From Smittium culicis (taxonomy: Eukaryota > Kickxellomycota > Harpellomycetes > Harpellales > Legeriomycetaceae): 17,160 nt of DNA. The position numbers were made by a program, and so were the translations under genes. Under the pieces are notes generated by a model. It saw only the letters and a program-made list of their open reading frames with translations, had not been told where the DNA came from and ran no database searches. Below, piece after piece: positions 9,354 through 17,160 of this stretch; the stretch's first letter is position 1; the number at the start of each line of letters is the position of its first letter. The stretch lies in NCBI GenBank assembly GCA_001970855.1, contig LSSN01005288.1, forward strand, positions 1 to 17,160, given 5' to 3'.

Positions 9354-11540
9354 TTATGGTAGTTGATGGGATTGACTTTTTGGGAGCGATCCAAATTTGT
9401 AGTCGTACTTGTTCATAAGATGTAGTGTACTTTCAGCCTGCATTAAGCCGAGAGATTTAGCAGGAGTAGAGCTGCTGGCTGACGACTTACCAGAGGCAGA
9501 GTCAAGGTGCTGGAACTTGGCGTCAATTTTTTCGCTTGGGAAGGGCAAGTGTTTGTGGAACAGCTCATAGCATAGCAAAGTAACACCAAATTGGGGCGAA
9601 CTTCTGAGAATTCTTGGAATTCCACCTTTAAAGAACGCTTTCGGGCCTTCTTCGGACAAAATTCTGCGGAAGGCATCCATTATACCTTTATAGGCGATCT
9701 GGCCTTCGCGGGGCTTTACTTGCAATCGAGTTTTAATGACATCAGCTGGAGTAGTTATGTAAGCTGCTGGGATACCAGCAATTGCACCAGCAAGCAACAA
9801 TTCGTGCATTTTTAGTTCTTTGTTTGGGGTTTCCAAAAACACGTCACGCTTCAAGGACGCATAGGCAGGGAAATAAATGGCACTGAAAGGAATATCACGA
9901 AGCAAGCAAGCGCCAACACCTTTATAGAGCCCTAAAAGCCCTAATTCCTTAACTATTGCAACTGCGCCCATGCGGACGATAGGTTGAGCGGACGAAGCAG
10001 CAGAGGATGTGGCAGAAGCGGTGGCTGCAGAACCAGCGAGTCTTGCGGTGGTAATATTTGAGGCTTTGATTAGTTCACCTTGGACCTGAAGCTGAATCTT
10101 GACGATTTCAAGGGGGTTGGTAAAAATGACTTGGCACATACCGGCAGATGAACCAGCAATAACTTCAGATAGTTTAGAGATTTTGCCAGTGTTAGGATCG
10201 GTGAGTTTTTTGCGGATGTAGTCGTTGACAGTCAATTTAATGGCTTTTTCAGGGGCAACACCAATGAGTTGAGGACCTAAGCCGCGGTATAGACCCAAAA
10301 AGCCTTCGTTGGCGATGACTTTGCGGAAGCAGTCGATTCCATTTTTGTAGAGGGCTTGACCAACAACGGAGGTGCGTTGATTTTGCATTCTAGTTTTAAC
10401 AAGATCGATTGGGTAAACGGCAGTGGCACCGATACCACCAGCAACAGCGCCAACGACAAAGTTATAGACTTGGTACAAGGCATCGTGTACAAAAGAGTGT
10501 TTAATTTCGGCATCATGTTTATCAGAGTCAGCATCAGGGTTCAATGAAGAGCTGTCAAAGATATTAAAGATACCTAAATTATAGACATCAGCAAATTTTT
10601 GGAGGCTTGCGAGGGGGATTTTCGAGTGGTTATATTGTTCCCAGAAAGATGGTTGGTCCGGTGATGAAGAAGAGTCAGAATTAGGAGATGAGTAATTACC
10701 GGCAGCTAAAGCAAAGATGATTTCGAGTTCGAGGGGGGAGAAGTGGGCGGAGTAGCCAGCTTCCTGGGCGTATTTGGCAAATTCGGTGGTTGAGATGAAC
10801 TGGTTGTTGATATCTTTGGAGTGGGCAAGAGCGTTTTTTGAGATAACAGAGATGGCACCGATTCTTTCAAATACTTTGATTGTAGCGCAGTATTCAGGGT
10901 AAGAAACAGTGTCGGCGATACCGCTGATGTTTAGCTTTTTTAGAGAGGAGGTGTTAAAATCAACTAAAGAGAGGGTATCGAGAATAGCTTGAAAGTCGTT
11001 GAAGGAAATGAATCCATTTTGGGCAGGGTCGTACTTTGAGAAAAAATGGTTAGCAGCCTCGCGTTGGTAATCAGCCAAGAGCTGGGAGAATTCGGGGTAG
11101 GTAAGGGAGTCCTTTGCTTGGTAGTAGCGTTTCCATTGTTCGTTGGTGTTTGATTGGTTAGGTTGCTTTGGTTGGGAGAAGATTGGGTCAAATATTTTGA
11201 AGTAGGTGGTAGCTTTTGTTTTGAAGTCTTGTAGGGAGATGGAGCCGTTGTTGTTTTTGTCGAAAAAGCGGCAACATAGATCAAAGGGGGAGGAGGCTTT
11301 GAGAAGAGTGGTTTGGAAGTCGAGGTAGTGTTGCTCAGATAACTTTCCAGAATTATCTTTATCGGCGATATCGAAGAGGATTGGGAGTAAGGAGTTGAGC
11401 TTTTTAGCTTGAGGGGAGAATTTGAAAGTTTGTTGAAAACCTTCAAAGGTCATGTACTTGGAGTTTGAAGCGGGATCCAAAACAGAGTTCTGTTCAAAGA
11501 CAGCCTTCGAATCTATGATGTATTTAGGCGCCATTTGCAT
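9354..11540 (-). CDS. AGC1: mitochondrial calcium-regulated aspartate/glutamate carrier (Aralar/citrin type)
   Basis: An inner-membrane carrier exchanging aspartate for glutamate plus a proton, part of the malate-aspartate shuttle. It is 728 residues and intronless (human AGCs are about 675). The N-terminal half (1 to about 350) is the regulatory EF-hand region: a degenerate hand around KYMTFEGF (28-35), loops at D60-x-D62-x-S64-G65 and D94-x-N96-x-N98-G99, and a further one in [11 protein letters not shown]. The first loop has His71 where Glu is usual at position 12. The C-terminal half holds three mitochondrial-carrier repeats with signatures PIDLVKTR (P377), PLEIVKIQ (P476) and PADVIKTR (P598), and the AGC-specific [13 protein letters not shown] block. 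An Ala/Ser/Thr-rich insert of about 27-30 residues (about 492-521) interrupts the second repeat after its signature helix, in a matrix loop. The start could be Met1 or Met3. A Ser-rich tail follows the third repeat. Assignment is firm; calcium response is inferred from the hands. Confidence 0.95.
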   Translation of the reverse strand: MQMAPKYIIDSKAVFEQNSVLDPASNSKYMTFEGFQQTFKFSPQAKKLNSLLPILFDIADKDNSGKLSEQHYLDFQTTLLKASSPFDLCCRFFDKNNNGSISLQDFKTKATTYFKIFDPIFSQPKQPNQSNTNEQWKRYYQAKDSLTYPEFSQLLADYQREAANHFFSKYDPAQNGFISFNDFQAILDTLSLVDFNTSSLKKLNISGIADTVSYPEYCATIKVFERIGAISVISKNALAHSKDINNQFISTTEFAKYAQEAGYSAHFSPLELEIIFALAAGNYSSPNSDSSSSPDQPSFWEQYNHSKIPLASLQKFADVYNLGIFNIFDSSSLNPDADSDKHDAEIKHSFVHDALYQVYNFVVGAVAGGIGATAVYPIDLVKTRMQNQRTSVVGQALYKNGIDCFRKVIANEGFLGLYRGLGPQLIGVAPEKAIKLTVNDYIRKKLTDPNTGKISKLSEVIAGSSAGMCQVIFTNPLEIVKIQLQVQGELIKASNITTARLAGSAATASATSSAASSAQPIVRMGAVAIVKELGLLGLYKGVGACLLRDIPFSAIYFPAYASLKRDVFLETPNKELKMHELLLAGAIAGIPAAYITTPADVIKTRLQVKPREGQIAYKGIMDAFRRILSEEGPKAFFKGGIPRILRSSPQFGVTLLCYELFHKHLPFPSEKIDAKFQHLDSASGKSSASSSTPAKSLGLMQAESTLHLMNKYDYKFGSLPKSQSHQLP

Positions 11541-12336
11541 ATATTTTACTCTCTCTTTATATTAGCTTAACTTTCTTTGAAGCGATCTAGGTAACAAAAT
11601 GGGAAAATTAGTTATTTCAGAGTGGGAATTTTAATAAATAATAAATCAAGGCTTTAGTTTAAACAAAGATAAATAGAAACGAAAAGAGAAGATTGTGTAG
11701 GGCCAAAAGATAAAATAATTTTATGGTTTGTTATAAAAAAAAAAAAGGAATGAGTGAGGTTTGTGATTCGATATGAGTTTTAAAAATAGACAAGTGGAAA
11801 AAAAAAAGTTTTAATGAAAGGGGGGAGGGGTTTATTTTAGATATCAGGTGTTTAGTACTAGCTGTGGAAGAGCTTTACTAAAACCCTAAGACCTAAGGTG
11901 ACATGTATATGTATGTGTAAAGCTTACTTGATAAATAATTTTATATGGCTTGAATAGCGTGACAGTTTTTTTTCGTGAAGGGCAGGGTGATTAAGTAGAG
12001 CCACAGATTCAAAGAACCGATTTTTGAAGTGCGGGAGGGGGGGGAAGAAGGCAAGCAGGAATTTGAAGAGAGAGAAATATTATAGCAAAAAAGAGAAAAG
12101 TCTTTTAAAAGCAAAAGAAAGATGGAATAAAGTTATATATAGCTGATTTATTAACTTTTTTTAGTATACTCTCAAAAAGGCATCCGATTTTCTTATCGGC
12201 CAAAAAAAAAAAAAGACATTATATATAAAGAGTAAAAAATAAATCAAACTTTATTTTGGTGGATTCGGGAAAATAAGCCAATAAGTGCGAGTATATCGGG
12301 TTATGACTAATTAAATGTACCTTGCGTATATGCAGC

Positions 12337-12379
12337 TATTGGCTATAGCCGCTCAAGTCGAAAATATCTATAGCCAATA
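12337..12379. repeat. 12-bp perfect inverted repeat containing CCAAT boxes
   Basis: TATTGGCTATAG (12337-12348) and CTATAGCCAATA (12368-12379) are perfect inverted copies with a 19-nt spacer. Each arm carries a CCAAT/ATTGG core, so this may be a paired NF-Y/HAP site or a hairpin. A further CCAAT occurs just upstream near 12280. Confidence 0.6.
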
Positions 12380-12689
12380 AAGTTATATTTTTTACTTATT
12401 CCAATAATGTATGGTTCTTTAGGCTTTGATCTTTTCGAAGCTGAAGAACTGAGTGATATTATTGGTAAATTTGTTTAGGCCGACATTTCGCTGAGCAAAT
12501 AAGAAAAAATAATCAAATTAAAGGCTCGTGAAAATAAAACAGAGGCTTTTAAAAAAAGAAAAGAAAAAAAAAAGCCATACAATTCCCCTGCGTCAAAAAA
12601 AAAAAAACAAAAAAAAAATTCGTTGGTTTATATTTGGTCAGCTATTTTAAGCAGTGCTAAAATGGTTATACTCCGTATATTTTGCCTGA

Positions 12690-12797
12690 TTTACGCAAAC
12701 GAAGAAGTATTGGAAACCGTTTTCTCTAATAACTCTGCGTAAAAAAGTGTAAGGCCTTAATTTTTCGGAGACAGCGACAGCGTTAAAAAAAAAAAAA
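12690..12797. repeat. hairpin-forming segment followed by poly(A)
   Basis: TTTACGCA (12690-12697) and TGCGTAAA (12736-12743) form an 8-bp inverted repeat, and AAACG/CGTTT inside it can form an inner stem. About 40 nt later the plus strand enters an A17-18 run (about 12785-12802). The segment is more complex in base composition than its surroundings. It could be a decayed poly(A)-tailed retro-element or a structured RNA. No family is recognised. Confidence 0.35.
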
Positions 12798-13311
12798 AAA
12801 AAGCCCATTTGATTTGAAGATGTGGTTGTTATATAAAATAAATAGTGGTACAAAGACAACAAACTAAGGCTTTTTTTAGGGGGGGAGGGGAAGGAATATG
12901 AAATAAACTTTGAAAATCACATGCAAGCAAAAAATGATATAAAAAAAGAATGGCAATCTATACACTCCAGCTAAGCGGATGATACAGGCAATAGCCCATG
13001 CTTATATCAAACATAGTATACATCACTCATCATTAGTTAGAAAAAAGCTATATCTTGGCTAGAAAAAATAGATAAAAAGCTATATAGGTAGTCCAGCAAC
13101 AATAACAGTGCGCTTCTTTTTTTTTATCATTTTCATTTCTTATTTATTATTGGTATGTTTAAATTATGGCACTAAATAATATGTATTTTTCATATAGTGG
13201 AATTTTAGGCCAATATATGATATTAAATGCATGTTAGAAAGCATGGATAAACTATTACATGCCCATAAAGTAGAAAGTATACATGTATGTAAAACATTAA
13301 CTAGTTTAAGG

Positions 13312-13335
13312 ATATATATATATATATATATATAA
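13312..13335. repeat. TA dinucleotide microsatellite
   Basis: An uninterrupted alternating AT tract of about 24 bp in the large spacer. Confidence 0.88.
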
Positions 13336-14989
13336 TAATGCATCTTTATCTTTCAGGGAACAGAAAATATTTTCAATAGCATATAGTATAGATTAAATTC
13401 GGGATAGACTTTATTAAATAATTACTAATTCGAGTTATAAAAACTGTTTCTTTTAAATGTCTTAACTTCACTTTATTTTACTGCTTTTTTAATTGCATAT
13501 TTATTTGTGGTATGCGAAAATCATATCAACATCAAACATTTAAACAACATTTTTTGAAATGATTACTGTTTTTTTTTTGGGGGCTAAACAGCTGTATCGA
13601 TTATTTTTTTACAAGTTATTTAAACCTATACTTTAGCAAACACACTAATCAAATTTTCAAGACGTAGAGTTAAACTGAATTAGCAATAATAATCATTTAT
13701 TTAATTGTGAAAAATACAATAAATGGTATCGACATTTCTCACTTCTATGCCCATATCATCTACACTTTTAATTACAAAGAATTTAGCTTATTTTTTGTAA
13801 GTTACCATTTAAACAAACTGTTTACAATGGCAACTTTTTTCAATAACTCTCAATCCAATGACTTTCCAGTTTTTATTTATACTACATGAAAACTATTAAA
13901 ATACATTTATGTTTTTGCGTATATTTGTATGTCTCTATTACAAGTTACAATTTTCAGCATTGATATAAAGCTCAAGAGTTGTTGGTATATACCAATCTGT
14001 AAAAATAGTGTTTTAAGAGACCCTCAACTGTTTATCAACATAATGTTTCGTTTTAACTGCTGAAGAAAACTTAACCAAGAGAATGTATCTACCTTTTATG
14101 AAATTAGTATTGTTACTATTAATCTCAAAATTAGTTTGAAGGTTCGACTAAAAAAAATACAAAAAAATTACGGCTTGGCTATTAATCAGCTGCCCTATTT
14201 TCCCAGAACTCATCAAATCCACTTATTTTCATTTTGTGCTTGGGCTAGTATTATTTTACGACTCAGCGTTCTCATACAACAAATTCAAAGGGATAAATCA
14301 AGTTCCAGCTTCAAAAAAAAAATTAAAATAGATCAAAAACAGATGATAAACCATCATACCACAAATGAGTATAAATAGTATGGTGCCATTTTTTTTTTTT
14401 TAAATTCATCTAAAAACATCCCGGCTAAAAGCCCATCACTATCGATCTGATCTTATTGGTTTGATATAGTGTAGATAAGAATATTCGCCGAAAAATCTGC
14501 TGCTAATCTGATTGAAAATTTAGGCTTTATACCAATTATAAATTCATTGTTATTACTACCAATACTTTTAATACACTAAACTTGCGTTCATAAAAATGTC
14601 TTGCTCGTTTTTTTTTTCCTTTTTTTTATTTACATGCCTTTACTTTGCTAGCTTTAATTTTTTTTTTTTTCAATTTTAACCTTAACAAGGTTCAAGTTTA
14701 CTAATGAATACAATTTTTGAATTTCCCGCTATATACGCCTTTTTCTCATACTTGTAACTTTTTTTATTTTTTAGCAAATAGCCTTAAGTAGCCACAAAGC
14801 ACACGTTCCTGTGCCTTATTTCAGTTATTGGCATTTATAGGTGTTTTTTTTTAGTGATCGATTCAAATTTCAATGAAATCACAGCTCATTCTTCTCAATA
14901 AGGTATATGGATATTCTAAATACTCCAATTTCCACGCCTTTATCTGGACTTTTATCCTACTTGTACACTTTTTTTATTACTCTTGACCT

Positions 14990-15245
14990 CTTATCGATCT
15001 GAATATATTCTAATCGATCAAGATCGTTTATTGATAGCGACATCGATAAGTATTTGTTTTTGACCAATAGAAATTCGACCTTTATTGGTACAACTATGGT
15101 GCAAATCTAACGCGAAACTTTAATTTAGTAATTATTAGTCGTATAAGTGAAATTGTACTATATAAGAAAAAAAAAAAGTTCAAGCCTTTTAGATTGCAAA
15201 ATTTGACTCAACAATCGCTCTTACATACTTTTTTTTTTTTTTTTT
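14990..15245. promoter_or_regulatory. promoter-like motif cluster in the large spacer
   Basis: Within 250 bp occur CTTATCGAT (14990-14998) and its inverse ATCGATAAG (15042-15050), a second ATCGATC between them, an opposed CCAATA/TATTGG pair (15064-15069 and 15083-15088), CGCGAAA (15111-15117, an SBF/E2F-like core), TATATAAG (15159-15166), TGACTCA (15204-15210, a Gcn4/AP-1 core) and a T17 run (15229-15245). NAA50 starts about 1.3 kb downstream, so these may be distal control or the promoter of an unrecognised transcript. Single motifs arise easily by chance; only the density is notable. Confidence 0.3.
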
Positions 15246-16577
15246 GCCAACCCAAACCCTTCTGCCTGTGTAAGTGGCAGACTGTTTTTTTTACATATAT
15301 AATCTAATCTCAAGGCAGACACGCACAAGGCTGCAAGTTTAGTGGTCAGCATCGATTGTTAAAGCTAAGGAACCAAGACTGCGGACAACTGAGGGTAAAC
15401 AACTGGACCTAATTTCTCAATAATATCCGATGAGTAAGCCAAATTAAAAATAAATAAGCTTTAAATTATGCAATAATCAATTAGCCGTTCTGTTTGGAAA
15501 ATGTATTCGCAAACAAACAGCGCCGACAAAAAAAAAAAGAAGTCTGTAAAGGTACGGGGGTTGACCATATAAAAAATATATACCCAAACTAGAAACGTAT
15601 TGTTGCAAACAAATTTATCTACCGGCCCATTAGTTGAATAAACAACTACATAAGAAAAAAAAAAAGAAAAGAAACGCAGTAAAGAATTGGCTTCATTGCC
15701 TTTTAAATGTTGGTCACTTTCGATTATTAGACGCTCATCTAAAATTAATTTAATTTCTTAAAATAGTCGCTTTTCGTTTTTATTGCTCAATATTACTTAT
15801 TTTCCAGCTTGTTTATTTCCATTAGGTAAATTATTGCTTATCTTTTCTCTTCTTTTATTTAATTTTACAAACTTCTAAGCCTGCTAATTTTTATTAGTTT
15901 TTTTATAAAAAAAAAAAAAATCTACAAACCAAAACTAAAAATCGCCCAAATGCTTACTTTTCTCGAAAAAAAAAAAAAATCTGTGTGGCTCCAACTTTTT
16001 TTTTTTTTCCATCAATTCAAGAAAGTTTTGTTTCAAGTATAAAAGTACGTGTAATACTCCTCATAAAAAAATTTTATACTTTCTAGCTCTTCATTTAGTA
16101 TACATTCTTTAAATCCTCGCCCCATATCTATAGCCTGATAATATTGCTATCTATATACACATATATTCACCAACCTCTAAACAGAACTATTGAATAAGGA
16201 CAATAATATTTACTATTTATCCCAATAAACCAATACACCTTACCTTTTTTTAGAAAACACTTTTTAGTATTCACTGAATATTCCCTACGCCCCTTCCCTT
16301 TAATATCAAAGAAAAATAAAATAATTCCTATTAAAATTTTGCCCATCAAATTAATAATAACCTCTTAAAGAAACAAAGGCTCCTCACAAAATAATAATTA
16401 AATTTGTAAAACTCAAAATTACAGTAAATTAATCCTCCCCTATAGTTAATCCATCATTCGATAGCAGAAATAAAGCTTCAAACAAGAATACCAGCTAGCA
16501 AAGTTAATAGAATCCTCTTTTTTATTAAAAAAAACCCCAAAAAACTAGCAACTTCAGCGAAAAAATATATAACAAAT

Positions 16578-17160
16578 ATGGGTATAGCAGTACAAACTCA
16601 AGTCGATATACCCCAGCAAATAAACTTGCCTAGAGTATCTGAATCAAACGTCGTGAACTTGCAACAGCTGAACGTCGCCCTATTCCCAATCAAATACTCT
16701 ATTAATTTCTACAAGCAGGTTCTGTCCGGAGAAACAATCGGCCGGTTAGCCACCGTTGACAAAAACAAGTGTGTCGGCGCAATAGTCGGCCGCTTGCAGC
16801 CGCTTGATTTCACAGCAAAATGCCCGAAATCAAACTTTAATTCAGCAACCGAAACGGACATGTACATATTCAGGAACAACCAAGAATTCAGCATGCGCGT
16901 CCAGAACGAGCTGTACCTGATGACTCTGGGCGTCCTGCCCTTCTACCGCAACTTTGGCATTGCAACTAAACTGCTCGACTGTCTGATAAAGGACTTTAAA
17001 AAAATGTTCTCCATTTCTCAAGTCACTCTCCACGTCCAAGTGAACAACCACTGCGCACTAAAGTTCTATAAAAAATACGGGTTCTCCATCACTAGCACCG
17101 TCACTGACTACTACAAAAACATTTGCCCACACGACGCATATTTACTCACCCTCAAAGTTT
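16578..17160 (+). CDS. NAA50: N-alpha-acetyltransferase 50 (NatE catalytic subunit), 3'-truncated by window
   Basis: A GNAT-fold enzyme that acetylates N-terminal Met of cytosolic proteins, usually bound to the ribosomal NatA complex. 194 residues are visible with no stop before the window end. LFPIKYSINFYKQVL (35-49) matches the family's peptide-binding IFPVxYxxxFY segment. Y113-LMTLGVLPFYR leads to the acetyl-CoA motif RNFGIA (124-129). LHVQVNNHCALKFYKKYGF (151-169) carries the catalytic-type His152, with Tyr113 as its partner, as in human Naa50 Tyr73/His112. YYKNICPHDAYLL (178-190) is the conserved C-terminal block, so little is missing. Compared with the human enzyme there is an insert of roughly 28 residues (about 76-108) between beta strands just before the catalytic Tyr, and the N-terminus is a few residues longer. 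The ATG at 16578 has A at -3 and is the only in-frame start before the domain. Transcription is divergent from the carrier gene. Confidence 0.93.
   Translation, partial: MGIAVQTQVDIPQQINLPRVSESNVVNLQQLNVALFPIKYSINFYKQVLSGETIGRLATVDKNKCVGAIVGRLQPLDFTAKCPKSNFNSATETDMYIFRNNQEFSMRVQNELYLMTLGVLPFYRNFGIATKLLDCLIKDFKKMFSISQVTLHVQVNNHCALKFYKKYGFSITSTVTDYYKNICPHDAYLLTLKV

Larger units (their letters stand above)
11541..16577. other. about 5 kb divergent intergenic region without recognised genes
   Basis: This lies between the divergently transcribed carrier (minus) and NAA50 (plus) and must contain both promoters. I found no convincing coding region, tRNA, rRNA or transposase. The plus strand is purine-rich near the carrier (11541 to about 12900) and pyrimidine-rich toward NAA50 (about 14580-16500), so each gene has a pyrimidine-rich sense strand upstream; the skew changes sign near 13-14 kb. 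Features seen: three G-rich tracts (11820, 12033, 12879), inverted repeats (12337-12379, 12690-12743), a TA microsatellite, many A/T homopolymers of 10-18 bp, and a promoter-like motif cluster (14990-15245). Confidence 0.65.

Noticed and set aside
9070..9394. Short hydrophobic Phe/Leu-rich minus-strand frames
   Set aside because: Translations of A/G homopolymers downstream of the carrier stop, with no start context or motif.
12647..12862. 71-codon minus-strand frame with a poly-Phe stretch
   Set aside because: It reads through an A-run; the C-terminal part matches no family I know, so there is not enough for a gene call.
13707..14378. Two plus-strand frames of 60 and 80 codons
   Set aside because: AT-driven composition, no domain or splice partner evident; one relies on a non-ATG start.
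15180..15250. U5 snRNA suggested by GCCTTTTAG
   Set aside because: The conserved loop is GCCUUUUAC and needs a long flanking stem plus an Sm site; neither is present.
15325..15400. tRNA gene suggested by an A-box-like TAGTGGTCAGCATC
   Set aside because: No B box (GGTTCRAnnC) or acceptor-stem pairing at the required distance.

Overview
The window looks like an AT-rich fungal nuclear contig. It carries spliceosomal introns of about 60-170 nt with GT..AG ends, and the gene content fits a fungus: a Fungal_trans-type transcription regulator, a Sec72-like TPR protein, SLX1, NUC1, an EF-hand aspartate/glutamate carrier and NAA50. CTG codons fall on conserved leucines in NAA50, so the standard code is used and the CUG-Ser/Ala yeasts are excluded. 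Long A/T-rich spacers full of poly(A) tracts, plus intron-containing genes, would suit an early-diverging filamentous lineage such as Harpellales-type fungi. That placement is a guess; no genus can be assigned from the sequence.

Layout. 1-23 is a poly-G run at the window edge. Next, on the minus strand, come the regulator (exons between 25 and about 1963, including a proposed 13-nt microexon), SEC72-like (3970-4605, no intron), SLX1 (5182-6508, five exons), NUC1 (7092-8442, three exons) and the carrier (9354-11540, no intron). A spacer of about 5 kb (11541-16577) with no recognisable gene separates the carrier from NAA50, which is on the plus strand from 16578 and runs off the window end. A second empty stretch of about 2 kb (1964-3969) lies between the regulator and SEC72-like and holds several near-perfect inverted repeats.

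The genes are ordinary eukaryotic housekeeping functions and not one pathway: ER protein translocation (SEC72), DNA junction cleavage (SLX1), mitochondrial nuclease (NUC1), mitochondrial metabolite transport (aspartate/glutamate carrier) and N-terminal acetylation (NAA50). NUC1 and the carrier are adjacent, both mitochondrial, and share a CCCCTCCCCC-type tract upstream. SEC72, SLX1 and NUC1 exons are visibly GC-richer than the flanking DNA, while the regulator is AT-rich like the spacers. I see no convincing new multi-gene system. The most unusual points are the microexon in the regulator, the structured inverted-repeat locus near 2515-2654, lineage-specific insertions in NAA50 and the carrier, and repeated promoter-like motifs in the large spacers.
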